64,000 nucleotides of DNA, from NCBI GenBank assembly GCA_028023455.1, contig JAQFVV010000043.1, forward strand, positions 2,417,483 through 2,481,482. The letters are read 5' to 3'. The stretch comes from Epiperipatus broadwayi. Its lineage: Eukaryota > Onychophora > Udeonychophora > Euonychophora > Peripatidae. How positions within the stretch are numbered: position 1 is the stretch's first letter; each line of letters begins with the position of its first letter. Under the pieces are notes generated by a model, which did no database searches, was not told the origin of the DNA, and worked only from the letters and a program-made list of their open reading frames with translations. Positions 12,604-25,047 of the stretch are shown one piece after another. Both the position numbers and the translations under genes were made by a program.

Positions 12604-12706
12604 GTCAAGCGTTGGTAGCCGAGAGGTCAGGGGAACCGCCTTGCAAGCAAGCAGTTGCTTGCAGGGTTTGCTTCTTGGCCGATGCTATGACATATGGAAA
12701 AAAAAA
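12604..12706 (+). mobile_element. tRNA-derived SINE copy 2
   Basis: It shares GTTGGTAGCCGAGAGGT, 'ccgccttgcaagcaagcagt', the tail 'gatgctatgacatatgg' and a poly-A run with the copies at 5824 and 56034. The B box is damaged (GGGTTTGCTTCTTGG), so it is an older copy. No clear target-site duplication. Confidence 0.7.
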
Positions 12707-13379
12707 CTTATTGATTAGTTTATTCTCAATTACTTCGGTATGCAGATGGTAGTTCCACCTGCAGGTAATACATATATACATACAACTAGCATTGAAAAAT
12801 TTAACTTCACAGTCAATAATTATGTAGATATGTGAAATATTTTTTGCTAATGTTTGATTGAATCTAAGGATATCTAAGTTTTTGGCAGATAGTTTAGATT
12901 CTTATAATGTTATCGCTATATTTATGAAATTGCTGTATTTATGTAATATGCTTGTTTTGAAAAATGACTGTGCACATTGAGAAGCTACATCAAATCACTG
13001 CAGTGAAAGACTACATTTAAATTATTTAAAGGTTTGAAATGAAAACAGAAATCCCTAATATGTAGGAAGGTTACTTCATCTGAACCATATAATATAGAAA
13101 GTGCGATAATGTATACTGATTAGATTTATGTAGGTATATCCCTGCTGGAAAAATGCTGCACAGAAATTTGATGCCAGTAGCAATGCAAGACCCTTTTGGT
13201 GACTTGTTTTTTTTTTAAAAATTTCTTTATAGTGTTGATATCTAAAATATACCATGTCTATATTTGAATTATGGTTCTAAAACTAACTATTATTTTAGAT
13301 TAGATAGATTACGTAAACTCACAGAATATCTAGTATTCAAATATTTAACATCTTTAGTAGGTTAATACACTGGAACTTA

Positions 13380-13465
13380 CAAAGATTAATAATAGTTTTA
13401 ACAAGGCTGTAAACCTTAGCAATGAGCGTCTGAAAAAATCGTCACTAGGGACCTCTGTAGGTCAT
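13380..13465. repeat. dispersed repeat, inverted copy at 51163-51240
   Basis: The blocks 'aatagttttaacaaggctgt', 'aaaccttagcaa', 'gcgtctgaaaaaatcgtcac' and 'tagggacctct' recur in reverse complement at 51163-51240 with few changes. The parent element is not recognised. Confidence 0.65.
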
Positions 13466-14526
13466 TCTTTTGCAGAATTTGACTTAGTATTAATAAATTC
13501 AAAACATCTTTTTTAATTGGGTTTCTCAAGCAATTTAAAAAAAAACAAACAGACCAGATTGATTTGGATCATACATACATCTATTGTATCATTATATAGT
13601 ATTATAGATAATAGAATATTATTATACCCATAAGTGATGAATTAATTTTTATTCTCAGTGATAGATTTTTGCACAAACATAGGAACATATGATTCAGGAT
13701 CCTGATCTGATAAAAATTTCATTTTAAAACTTTAATTCATGCCGCAGCAGGATTGATTATTGGTTCAGTAACTCCGAGAAACATAAACCTGAACTTCATA
13801 ATTGCCTATGACCAATCTTTCATTCGAAAGCAAATGTAGAACAAATATAAAAATAATAGTAAAATAAGCAATTTTTTAAAAGTATATCAAAGAAGAAAAT
13901 CTATTTTTTGAGATTATCGAAGCAGAAGCTAATAGCTTATAATCTTTTTTTAATTTAGTAGCAATTTTGAAAATATTTCTTATATTATATTATATAAGTC
14001 CATTCTCCAAGAAAAGTTAAAAATTATTAAACAGAGCCATTTAAACACTCTATTAGTAACGTTTATTGAAAGTGACGTTATGCAATAGTTGGGCTACGAG
14101 AATATTAATCAATATGCTGCATTAAAAAAAACGGAAAATTATCGTTATAAATGCAATTATATATATATATATTAAATTATAGACATCACTTAGTGAAAAA
14201 ATATAAATCAATAATTGTATTTTTTTTTTTGTAATTGGAGTATATTCTCTTTATTCTATAAATAAAAACTTTCGATAAAATTTCATGTTTTGAATATTTT
14301 ATCCTCTTAAATAGTAACAATTTAAAATGTACTTCTTAAATCTGTCATCGTTCTCAATGGATATATTATTGACTATTACAATTTGAAAGTATATTGCTAA
14401 TGATTTTATTTATTAAATTCTAATGTGTAATTAAAACCAAGTATATTAATCTTTATCTGAGGTTTAGAATTATATCTGAGCAGTGTTAAAATTATGAATG
14501 CAGAAGTTTGAACACTTGAAAATAAG

Positions 14527-14572
14527 TAATATAGGGGGCGTACCAATAGCTATTGGTACACCCCCTATATTA
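14527..14572. repeat. near-perfect 46-bp palindrome
   Basis: The arms TAATATAGGGGGCGTACC / GGTACACCCCCTATATTA meet at AATAGCTATT with one mismatch and no loop. Weaker complementarity (ACTTG..AAAATA / TATTTGAAAATACAAGT) extends to about 14515-14605. Probably a tiny foldback element. Confidence 0.7.
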
Positions 14573-14689
14573 CATATTTGAAAATACAAGTATAAAAGCA
14601 ATGTCACACAATATATGACTTGCTTTATTGATTACTTGTAAATAAAAATGTGAGAATTTGATATTGATAAATACTGAATGAATGAGGGG

Positions 14690-15190
14690 GGGAAATGTGG
14701 AAGAGATTGTGACCTGGGCCTACTGATGAATACTAGTACAACAAGCAATGAGCATCTTGGAATCATTTGTTCTTTTCAAATATCTTTGCTGAATATACAT
14801 TGTCTATCTGTATACACATTGGTTCATGTGAATGGTCAATCCCAATTAAGATAAGATGAAACCTGGACTAGTCCATTAGTTGAAGGCAAGGTTAGATATA
14901 ACATTCCCTCCCTTTGGCTAAAATTAGCCCTGGAGAATATAGTCATGCCTTTCAGCTTTGTGACAATAATTCTCTGACCTTACCTCCAAATGGATTGACT
15001 ATTGTCAGATCCCATCCATAATAGAAACATTCAGATTCAATAAGCATGATAGCCTACTGGCCCAATCTTGTCATTAGATATACATTATCTATCTTAATAC
15101 ATATTGGTTTGTGGTGATGAATGTTCAATACGATCAATATAAGGTGAAATCTGGACTAGTCCATTATTTGAAGGCAAGATGAGATATATG
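14690..15190. repeat. decayed tandem pair of hammerhead-family monomers, about 280 bp
   Basis: The block 'atatacattgtctatctgta' ... 'gaaacctggactagtccatt' ... 'gttgaaggcaaggttagata' at 14795-14900 recurs at 15073-15190. The first unit begins with 'cctactgatgaatactagt' and later 'gagcatcttggaatca', which aligns with the hammerhead region of the 20.6-kb array (CTGATGAGTGCTAG ... GTGCATCTTGGGGATC) but lacks GAAA. Read as an old head-to-tail dimer. Confidence 0.45.
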
Positions 15191-16014
15191 TTTCAAGATG
15201 TGGTAAAATGGAAGTTTTAGTTATAACTATAAAATGACTATTGTTAAGGTAGATTAAATTTAAAAATTTAATAAGGATTGCTGTAAAGACAGAAGAAATG
15301 TCTTTCAATTGGCATGCTGAAGATTTACTCTTTGATATTGATGAACTGACAATTTAGAGAATTAGGATGTAATTAGCTTCAACTTTTATATTATCATTTA
15401 AAGCTTTTAATAATAACAAAAATCATCTTATGCACTTGCTGCATTGGTAGATCGAAGATCTTCATATTGCCTCCTCCTATGATATTGCTCTCAAATCTCT
15501 TATGAACTCTCACGCAAAAAAGCCATTTGAATATTTATTTTATAATAAAAATTAATGCACCTATAACTGCAAATACATTCCTCATAATAGACAAGCATTT
15601 GCAAAGGAACAATTTAGGACAATCTATCTCAAAGAAAGTAACGATAAAAATGATATACCTTACTCGATTTCTAAACACGAGAGATTTATAAATTTAATCA
15701 ATTTAAAACAAAATTGAAACTGATGACAGACTATAAATAAAAAAAATTATTGAATACATCAACCTGACCTTTCATTCCTTATTGGAACCTCATTGGAAGA
15801 CATCAACTACAAATAATTCAGGTTTATATCCCAGTAAATTTTGTCTAACAAAAATATTACTTTTGATAGTACCAAGCAATACTTTAGAATTGTATAAGAC
15901 TTTATTGTTAGTATTAAAAACCAATTGAAAAATAAAAATATTCTGAAAAAATTGAATGAGATGGAAATGAAAAGACATAGATTTGTGGAATTTTCAAAGA
16001 AAGAAAACTATATA

Positions 16015-16879
16015 CACCTGGGTCTCGTTTTATGCAGTAGATAGGTTCCTCAGAAAACGCGCACAAAAGAAATTGCACAAAAATAAACTTAACTTACCTT
16101 GAAAAATGGGGGATAGGTTCTGTAATTTTCAGAAATCAGCATAAAAGCAAAGCAACAAGAAAAAATAAGGAAATAAAGTATGACTAATAAAAAATTTCAA
16201 ATATTTGAAAAAAATTAATACAAGACAAACTTTTTTTTATTAACTACAGTATTTAATTTTACATTTTTTCATACATATTTTAATCATTACCGTTATTTGA
16301 CAATATGCATTCATTTGTGAACTGATAAGAAATCAGATTAGTGACATGATGTATAACTAGCGCCACTTTCAGTCTAGTGCTGTGTTAATGGTTTTGTTTT
16401 TATATTAAAAAAATGAGATCGCAATCAAAACAAAAAGATTATACATTATCATTAGAAAGATTATTTTCAGTTTATAAAATCAATAAAATCGTCATTATTT
16501 ATTTTAAAAATCTAAAAAATATTTGTTTCTGTTAATATCTAACAAAATGTTTTAAAAGTTTAAAATTTTTGAATATTTATTACGATATTTTTATATGTAC
16601 ATATAAATCTATTATTATTATTTACTCATTAGTATAAGTAGGTTATTTACATAGAAGCTAAGATTCTAAATACAGCTTCAGGTCATATTCATGTTAGCTG
16701 CTAATATAATGTTATATTTTTTGGGGAAAAAAGTATTTCAAGTCAAAATAAGTTATTAATAATTTAAATTTCTTGATATCCAATAAATATAGTGAAATAT
16801 ATAAGACATTAAAAAAAAACATGAATCGCATAACTTCAAAATTGCATTAAAATAATCCGCATAAAACGAGACCCAGGTG
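16015..16879. mobile_element. pogo/Tigger-like MITE
   Basis: Terminal inverted repeats of about 23 bp, beginning CACCTGGGTCTCGTTTTATGC and ending with the complement GCATAAAACGAGACCCAGGTG, are flanked by TA (16013-16014 and 16880-16881). The terminal pattern ...CTCGTTTTA.GC...GATAGGTTCC..AGAAAAC.GCGC resembles Tigger/pogo ends. There is no transposase frame in the 865 bp, so it would need a transposase in trans. Confidence 0.75.
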
Positions 16880-16881
16880 TA

Positions 16882-18415
16882 TTATGACTTTTTTGATAAT
16901 TATGCTAAAAAAGATTTGGCGGAATTGAATCAAATTTTGACTAACAGTAATTATGTATCACATGGTTGTAATGCTTTTTAATAGATTCAACCCAGGAAAT
17001 GATTATCAATTATTGAAATGTAAGATAGATGTTACAAAAAACCAGAAAGATAAAAACCCATAAAAAGGGTATTAATGACATCCCTCTAACTTTGAGAAAT
17101 ATTCCAGTAAATTAAAATAGGTACCGATTCTAAACTATTTAATTTGAAGATGGTTCTGATTTAAACTTGATCAACAAGTATACACTAGTACTCGATTTAT
17201 TTAGCATGCTGACATTTTTGTAGGTAGTTTAACTATTGACAAAATATCATGAAAGATTCTGTCGAGATTTCAAACAGAATATATAAAGTCCTTCAATTCC
17301 ATCACTGTAGCTATAGATTTGACAATCACTCACTTTGTAGATCATGGTTTTTCCAGCTCTCTAATTATGAAGCAGATGAATACAAGGACAATGAATTGTC
17401 TTGGATCTGTTGGTAAGGCTCCTATAATGTTTAGGAAAATCATACCTAGCCGATTTATCGAATCTGAAAAATATTTGTTTATAACTTAATAACAAGTCCA
17501 TTTGTTTATGCACAATTGTTGCAGATTTTTGGATGAATATCAAGATAATCTTGATTGAAGATGTCTTAGGTAGCAAAACTGGATCATGTTTATGGTACAA
17601 TCTAAATTTTCTCCAAGGCAACATCTGAACATAGGAAGCTGCATTCAGGAAGTCACTAATCAGTAAAGTTGAATATAACATTTCTCACAATAATATCCGA
17701 GTACCAAAGTTTAGTATTTGCATTTTTTCTCTCGTTAGGGAGAGGCACAGTATTCATCAGCAGAATGCTAGTTCTAAGAAGCTACCTATAAAGTGAGTGA
17801 ATTTTTAACCTCGATATGTCAGCCAACCTTCCAAGCTTATTCTAAGAATATTTTAGATTTACCATTAGATTGAGAAAATAAGACTATGATTCAGGTTACT
17901 CCTAAATAGCATGGAATAGGGTTAGGTTTCAGCTATATGTTACAAAATGTTATATTCAAATCATGAATTGCTTCTCTGGTAATTTAAATGAAAAGTTAAA
18001 CATAGCATGTTTGTTGGATTTGGAATACCCTTATCTTCGAAGATTTAAGAAACTTATGTTTTTGGATTTCATTATAAAATCAAAGCAATTTTATCAGCAT
18101 TGATACATTTCCTGCATTCTGCAGCTGAGAAATTACAATGAATGTATTAAATAAAATAGAGAAATATACCTGTGATAAACAAACCTGTATACATTTGTAA
18201 CTACTATAATTATTATTTAGTGGTACTTGTTTTTGAAGAACATTTGCCAAGGATTACATTGAAGATTTCTGACAATAATCATGCCTCCATTTTTGCCATT
18301 GATTAATATAAATGAACACCATGACATAAGATAATAGCTTTAGGTTTTCCTATTATGAAAAATTGCTGACATTTATGTTATCCCTTAGCCCATATGGTGC
18401 TTTATTATAGTTATT
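16882..18415. other. no confident feature; possibly decayed coding DNA
   Basis: Short frames occur on both strands, the longest 106 codons on the minus strand (17361-17681), but none shows a family motif I can name. It may be the flank of an old element whose plus or minus frame has broken. Confidence 0.3.
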
Positions 18416-18419
18416 TTTG

Positions 18420-18733
18420 AAGCAATGATGTCTTCTATAGGCTTTCCTACACCAGATTACTCATATTTAATATGCTGAATAATTCTGATATTTGTTCTAT
18501 TGTTTTATCATCTTCTGATTTGTTCCTCCTTGAAGGATTGTTTCTTATGATGGGATTATTTAGCCTTCCAAATGTGCAAATGATTAGTGCCTTCAACTCT
18601 TAATGGATATTGTCAAAAAATTGAATGTATCTATCGCTTCTTCCTACATAACATCTCTTAACATTTGGTAATGGATATGCTGACATTCTTATATCCAAAA
18701 ATTGCCTAAAATAGATTTCTTGTACTTTTGTTT
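18420..18733 (-). pseudogene. unidentified decayed protein-coding remnant
   Basis: Read on the minus strand from 18733, one frame runs about 47 codons (including LPNVKRCYVGRSDRYIQFFD), meets one stop, then continues about 57 more codons (including ICTFGRLNNPIIRNNPSRRN and KTIEQISELFSILNMSNLV) before two further stops. The amino-acid mix looks protein-like rather than random AT-rich translation. I do not recognise the family. A T run at 18730-18740 (poly-A on this strand) sits at its upstream end. Confidence 0.3.
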
Positions 18734-19278
18734 TTTTTTTAATTAAAAAAATTCCACCAGTCTCAGGGTGCTCCTTATAAGTGCTTTACAGTTAAAGCTA
18801 TTTGTTTTTTCTCGTCTGTTGAAGTAATTATATTTTTCAAGACTTTCTAGCTGTTCCATTAGATTTTTACCTTAAATTCCTTTAACATTTTTATTCTTAA
18901 AAGTTTAATTGCAATCTTGAACTGATTTGTATTCGAGATGATATAATCTCCCCTTGTTTTGACTTGGCGTGTTCCTTTAGAATTAACCATTTCTTTTATT
19001 ATAATTCCTTGTAACTTTTTAACTTCAACATATTTCAGTTCTTGAATCTCACTTGCTCTTCTGCTAATGAATTTATGTACCCATCTCTTCTCGAGAAATT
19101 CTCAATTTTCCTTTAATTTCAGATTTCTTCTGATCTCGCATCGATAGCTTCTTTGACCTTTTTTTCATCTCACATACCATTTCTTCTTTATCATTTAAAA
19201 TTTTTAAAACAATTTCTTATATTGTTTCTCTTTTTTAATGTTTTATTTATTGTAGCACTATTATTTTATTATATATTG

Positions 19279-19977
19279 CAGGGATGGCCAAAACGTCAAT
19301 CGCAAGGTCTCTGGAAGTTGACTGCAAAGCTGACGTGAACATAACAAATTATAGTGATAAATTCAGAGCTGATTTGAATATATAAAAAGTAAAAATTCAA
19401 AATTATCATCATTTAAAAATAGTTAAATTTAAAATAACACCTGTTATTATCAAACTCAAACATAAACCCATGGTGGAAGAAGCTGAAAGGAATTAAATTA
19501 TTTTTGCATTAGAGCTAAAATTCTTAGAAATATTTAATTGCCGTTTTCCCAAGCAGAAATAAAAATAATTTGTCCTGGAAAAACAAGGATTTTAATGAAC
19601 TGATTTTAAAACACTTCGTATAGTAATTTAATAAATATTTTAAAAAGCTACATGGACAAATTCGGAGCTGAGGTAATTTAATAGTAGTCATATAAAATGT
19701 CCTCAACAGTTTTATCTTATAAAAAAAAATTCATTAGTTCATATCTTCTAAAAACGTCACCAATATTTCTGAATACCTAAAAAGCACTTGTAAAAAAAAC
19801 CCCACCAATTTGTAAGGATATTCTAAAAAAACCAGGACTTCGAACTATTATTTTCTGTTCCGGCAAAAATGCTTTTTTTTTGGTTTCCAGTTCGAAGCCT
19901 TGAAAAGAAATAGTTGCCCTCAGGTACACTTGAACCAAAAAAGTCACCCCCAATGTCTAAAAGTTTGGCTACCCCTG
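19279..19977. mobile_element. non-autonomous hAT element
   Basis: The left end CAGGGATGGCCAAAACG and right end AGTTTGGCTACCCCTG are inverted termini of hAT type (CAGGGRTGGCCAAA). An 8-bp target duplication with one mismatch flanks it: ATATATTG at 19271-19278 and GTATATTG at 19978-19985. The interior (699 bp total) has no transposase. Confidence 0.8.
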
Positions 19978-20609
19978 GTATATTGCCTTTTATTTCTTAT
20001 ACCAACTTTTATATCTTGTATCATTTTTTTTTTTGGTTATTTTCCTGCATCATCTTTTGAAGTTTTCGTATTCATCTTTTCTATTATTCTCTGAATATTT
20101 ATTTTACTAATGACTACAACATTTGGCCAGTAAGTATAGCTGAGGAACTTGATTTCTCTAAATTATTGGATATTCATCTTTCGTTTTTGATCTTGCTAAC
20201 ATGTATTATCTTCTCTATTATTTGAGATTTTAATTCTTGGATTGCCATTTCACCCTCCATGCAATATAATTGATCCTCCTTTCTACATCTATTACCATCA
20301 TTTTAAATATTTGTCAGTTTATTTGCTTTTCTTTATTTTTACTGTTCATACTTTTACAATCATCTATTGTGACAAGGTGTCATATATGTATATGCATATA
20401 CTAAAAAATAATAAAAATAAAAAGCATCTTCAAAGACGAGATTAAAGGGCTGTAAAATTATATTTAGTCAGTTTTGTACATTTATTTAAATATGCTTAAA
20501 CAATTTTCAATTTGAAAAACAAAAAGTAAATTGTTTTAAAGTCATTTTTAAAACTTTTTATGTGAATCCTCATAGATTAATTAAAACAAGAAATAATGTG
20601 TAAACATAA

Positions 20610-21410
20610 TAATATTTTATTAGTCATTCATTAGACTAGAGATTATCAATAATGTATATTTCTGTAGTGTAATTTCCATTATATTACTCTCGCGCAAGGA
20701 AGGAACTGATTTCTATCTGTTTTTAACACTTTGTGAAAGAATGTAATCATAAACATATGACCAAAGACATGAAAAAAATCTATGATCCCCCAAGATGTGC
20801 ATTTCAAGTGGAACTAGCACTCATCAATTGATCCAAAACACAATCTCTTAAATATACCTTTATGACTATTCAGTATATATAAAGAGCAAATTACTAGTTT
20901 ATTTAATGTTTCAAATGTGCAACTCTCAGAATTTTGACACAATCACCTAATAAAAGCATTAATATTTTTTATTGGTCATTCATTAGATTAGAAATTATCC
21001 AATAATATTTCTGTATTGCAATTTTCACTAGACCATTCTCACACAAGGTAGAGACTGGTTTCTATCTGCTTTTAACACTTTGTGGAAGGATATAATCATA
21101 AACATATGACCAAAGATATGAGAAAGATCCATAATCCCCAAGATAGCACTCATCAATTGACCCAAACCACAATCTCTTTATCATTGTTCAGTATATATAG
21201 ATAAGAAATTATAGTTTATTTGATAAGCGTCAAATGTGTAGCCCCCACAACTTTGACACAATCACTTAATTAAAATTATTAATTTTTATTATTCATTCAT
21301 TAGACTAGAGATTATGCAATAATGAATAATTCTGTAGTGTAATTTTCACTAGACCACTCCCACGCAAGGTAAGAGCTGAGTTCTATCCACTTTTTAACAC
21401 CTTTCTTGAA
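20610..21410 (-). mobile_element. tandem array of hammerhead-bearing monomers (retrozyme-like)
   Basis: Two and a third head-to-tail units share, in order: 'gtcattcattagactagaga', 'tctgtagtgtaattttcact', 'ctttttaacactttgtggaa', 'aatcataaacatatgaccaa', a hammerhead region, 'caatctctta', 'tgttcagtatatata' and 'cttTGACACAATCAC'. Units start near 20621, 20973 and 21290, giving periods of about 350 and 320 bp. The hammerhead lies on the minus strand in the first two units. A head-to-tail array with one ribozyme per unit is the arrangement known for animal retrozymes. Single or inverted units of the same family are at 22397, 35735 and 44520. Confidence 0.75.
20785..20834 (-). ncRNA. hammerhead motif in array unit 1, one core change
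   Basis: On the minus strand: a stem I half, UUGAUGA (20821-20827; C3 changed to U), GUGCUAG..., GAAA (20812-20815), then UGCACAUC and UUGGGG. GAAA and the AUC triplet are kept, but the C-to-U change in CUGAUGA and weakened stem II make activity unlikely. Unit 2 (about 21125-21165) also has UUGAUGA and has lost GAAA and part of stem II. Confidence 0.6.
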
Positions 21411-22396
21411 AACATTGTAATGTGGCAGTTATAAATAAATGAACTGATTAGGAAATGTGAAAAACAAACAAATATAAAGAAAGATATTTTCAAAACAATA
21501 AGGATGTTTCTAAAACACATTTATATAAAAATCAGAAAAACAAATTTTGCAATGGCTGCTTTGAATTAAATTTCCAGAGTTAATACATTTTATTTTTGCT
21601 AATGAACAACTAGACTACTAGCCCATGGATTTCCGAAAGAATAGCTATCTTCACTATCATTTTTTCTATGGATTAGCACATATATCCACATTGGAAATAG
21701 TCAATATATATATAAATAATTAAAATACTATCATCACAAATTTTCAAACACTATAATAAGAATGACAGCACTATATTTTTTTTTATTAAGGAAAATACAA
21801 ATGTCACATTTTAACATACATTATAATATATACTTTAGTTATTAACAGAAAATTGCTATTTCTGAGCAAGTTCTGGAGCTTTGCCTCGTCATCTTGAGAG
21901 TGGCTAATTTTGGCCTCATAGTATATAAAAAATAAACTGCTTGACTAGATCAAGTGTTGCCAATCTTGGAAAGGTTTCTGAGATGTCTCGTCATCATTTT
22001 GGTAATAATGCAGTGTTGCTTTGATAGCTAAGGAAGGTTTTGATTTCCGAAAAAGTTTCTGAGGTACCCCTCTTCATAGTTGTGAAGTCAACGCTCCATA
22101 CATGAGTGTAATGCTATTCTCTTTCTGATATCATTTGAATTAGTACTGAATCTAAGAATTTGAGGTTAGTGTCTGAAATGTTGACTCGTCGTAATCTTTT
22201 ATAGCACTTTATTTGCATAAAACAATCATCAAAATCACACGAGTGCATAACTTCAGAGTACAGAATGATACATTAAGAATAAATAAAATCTACAATAGTA
22301 TACATTTTATTAACAAAACTACTAAAATTAGATAGATAAATTTATCTGAGTAAGAATTATACTTTCAAAGTTCATTTTATTTGTTTAAACAAATAT

Positions 22397-22625
22397 CTGG
22401 GCCAACTGATGAGTGCTAGTTCAGCCCAAAATGTGCATCATACATTTTTTCACATCTTTGGTCATATATTTATGATTACATCCTTCCACAAGCTGTTAAA
22501 AGCGGATAGGAATCCGTCCCTCCCTATCTTGTACGAGAACATAATGAAAATTACCCTACAGAAATATTATTAAGTGAATAATCTCTAGTCTAGTGAATGT
22601 CTAATAAAAATTGTTATTTAACTAT
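22397..22625 (+). repeat. single hammerhead-family unit, plus orientation
   Basis: It is the reverse complement of an array unit from 20610-21410. CCAA then CUGAUGA (22406-22412), GUGCUAGUUCAGC, then CAAAA where GAAA is expected, UGUGCAUC, 'catctttggtcatat', 'tgttaaaagcggatagga', 'aatctctagtctag'. The missing G12 should inactivate the ribozyme. Confidence 0.6.
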
Positions 22626-23013
22626 TCTTAGTGGCATAATTTCAACATTTTCTTGTATTAAATCAGTATGTATTAAATACACCCATAAAATTATATATGG
22701 AGATATAAACTTATTCGTTTTAAGTTTGGTTATTGTTGTGAAGTTTTTTTTATCTTTCACTAGAGTATTTTTAAAATAATTATTTTAAAACTTACCAAAA
22801 TATCTTTATTTCCTAAAGAAAATGAAGAAATATAATGATTTATCTTTTACAAACTTCCAGTATTATTATTTATTTAATGATTGTTAATATTATTTCAAAC
22901 ACATTAATTACATTTTATGAACTATTAATTATGTTTCTAATAAAAATGTTATTAATCTATGTTTTCTTTGATTTTTTACTTATTAAACATTATCATCTAT
23001 ATTAGTTGGATAT

Positions 23014-23276
23014 AAAACAGGCAAAACTCTCCATACAGTAGTGCCGCCCTGAGTAGTAGATCTAGGTGCAGTGCTCTCAGATCCAAGGCTCCTCACTGAC
23101 GAAGTCCACAAGCCAGAAACTATTCTAGAGATATTGGATGAGTAGGCACTACATGGGGACTTCATGCACAAGCCTTCTGGCATCCATTGATTACTCTGGT
23201 TGGCATTATTGTATGGAGTGTTTTGCCTGTTCAATAAGTTATGAGCGAGCATAAGAGATGGTGATCATGTGATGTC
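23014..23276. mobile_element. foldback element family B, copy 1
   Basis: It is flanked by an exact 11-bp duplication TAGTTGGATAT (23003-23013 and 23277-23287). The arms are AAAACAGGCAAAACTCTCC and the complement near 23220, with an asymmetric tail ending 'gatcatgtgatgtc' on the right. The middle keeps a decayed hammerhead on the plus strand: ATCCAAGGCTCCTCA, CTGACGA, CACAAGCC, AGAAAC, but TTC in place of GTC. Confidence 0.75.
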
Positions 23277-23939
23277 TAGTTGGATATACCTAAAAAAAAA
23301 TTGAACAGGATAAATCATATCACAAAAGGATTGAGTATTTTGATGTTTTGTAGATGAACCAAGTGACAAATTATCATATACCACTGGTTGAGTCCAATAT
23401 GCCTGTATCTCCATTTTGAATATCATGGTGTATCGCTGAAATAAGCACATACTGAATAAATATAAATCTTGATTTGTGATAATCTCATGAGATAGTTAAT
23501 GCATTGTTTTCATTCCAATTATTAGAATTTGAAATTTTGATGTTTGTAAATTTAGATAGTCATTATCATTATCGGTACTATCTACACTGTTCTAGCTGCT
23601 ATCCCTTTAATGCAAATATAACCCAGAACATAGAAATGATACATCAAGTTATCACTATTGCATAATATAATCACCTGACTGGCAGTGTGTTTTGAATATT
23701 ATCAGCAAGTTATCTTCCATTTTATTGATTCTGTTAAACTACATAATTTTTAATTACTATTTGAAATCAGAGTCACCATCCAAATAGCTCTTATATTCCT
23801 TATTTGTACCTTTTAAGTATTATTTTGGCTGCTGCTCACAAATAATTCTCTATCATCCACATTGAACTAACTAGACTCGACTGTTTGTCCATGTTTTGTG
23901 TCTAATTTTAACTATAACTACAATCTATCTTTAACATTA

Positions 23940-24430
23940 AATATTTCCAGATGATCATCATTTTCAATCCACTGCAGGATGGTCTCAACAAATTAATCCA
24001 CCTTCTCTGATGTCTAGCTTCTCTTCTTCACCTCATCCCAACACACATTATTTCTTCCATCCATCTCACATTTGATCTTTTACAATCTCTTGGAATCCAG
24101 TATAAGATTTCAACTGTCCATCTATCATCATCTCTAGCAATATGTCCACCCAATTCCACTCCAGTTCCTTAATTTTTTCAATGATATCAATAACATGTTT
24201 GTTTTCTCATCCATGTATTTCATTTTCGATATTCCTTAATTTTTTCAATGATATCAATAACATGTTTGTTTTCTCATCCATGTATTTCATTTTCGATATC
24301 TTCTTGTTACTCTCGAAATGCATCTCACCATACTTTGTTGAGTGGTTTGAAGTTTCTGCATTGCTCTTCTATTAAGTGCCTGTCTCAGATCCACAAGTAA
24401 ATTACTCTAAATCATTTAACTGAGCCACTA
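23940..24430 (-). pseudogene. RTE-type non-LTR retrotransposon, 3' end remnant
   Basis: Minus-strand frames show the end of an RTE-like reverse transcriptase ORF: RRAMQKLQTTQ, then VTRRYRK, WSGIGWTYC, and VRWMEEIMCVGMR. The same order (ending RAMQRL.TTQRIMERCLLGVTRR ... W.GHI.A ... VRWVDEV) is in the larger copy at 61975-64000. Stops and shifts break it. A 67-bp tandem duplication lies inside it (24167-24233 and 24234-24300); because 67 is not a multiple of three it shifts the frame. Confidence 0.65.
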
Positions 24431-24730
24431 CATTAATAGGACTTTATGTAACAGAAAATTTCATCAACTATGCATACTTCTAAAATCTGACTAGTAAAAT
24501 CTCAAAAAGATGAGTCTATTAACCACAATCAACAGGTTTCACATCAACTATACTGCAGCCATTAACTTCACATTTATAAATTTTAAGTCGCCTAGCTTAT
24601 TTTCAAACCCAGTTCTTAAATTTACACAGTCATTATATGATCCAGAATAGAATGCCTGTATAGACAATAAGACTATATTTTTAAAATTAATAATATGAAG
24701 ATTATATTTAAGCTTACAAAAGATTAGTAA

Positions 24731-25047
24731 TATACAAAATTAACAAAGCGTATGACACACTTGAATGAGAAGCTATAAAGATACACAGAAATTATTACAC
24801 ACTAAGCGCTTTCGAGGCCTTTTGCCTCATATTCATAGCGGTACTGTGAGCTTTTTTTTTTTCTTTGCCCTATTTCTTCATTCTGCAGCTCACAGTACCG
24901 CTATGAATATGAGGCAAAAGGCCCCGAAAGCGCTTAGCGTGTAATAATTTCTGTGTATCTTTATAGCTTCTCATTCAAGTGTGTCATACACTTTGTTAAT
25001 TTTGTATATTAAATTATCGAATGAGAAGTCTTAAAATCTTTAATATT
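24731..25047. mobile_element. long hairpin element with 17-bp target duplication
   Basis: Nearly perfect arms of about 122 bp (24731-24852 and 24887-25010) surround a 34-base T-rich loop (24853-24886). Each arm contains 'tgaggcaaaaggcc', 'cgaaagcgctta' and 'gtgtaataatttctgtgtat'. Exact 17-bp direct repeats TTACAAAAGATTAGTAA flank it at 24714-24730 and 25048-25064, with about 37 bp of non-palindromic sequence on the right. The long duplication argues for retrotransposition rather than cut-and-paste. No ORF. Confidence 0.75.

Noticed and set aside
17361-17681. 106-codon minus-strand ORF as a gene
   Set aside because: No recognisable domain and no supporting exons; left within an unresolved stretch.
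20610-21410. CRISPR array or ordinary satellite
   Set aside because: Units are ~320-350 bp and contain a hammerhead position; no short-repeat/spacer pattern, and the organism is an animal.
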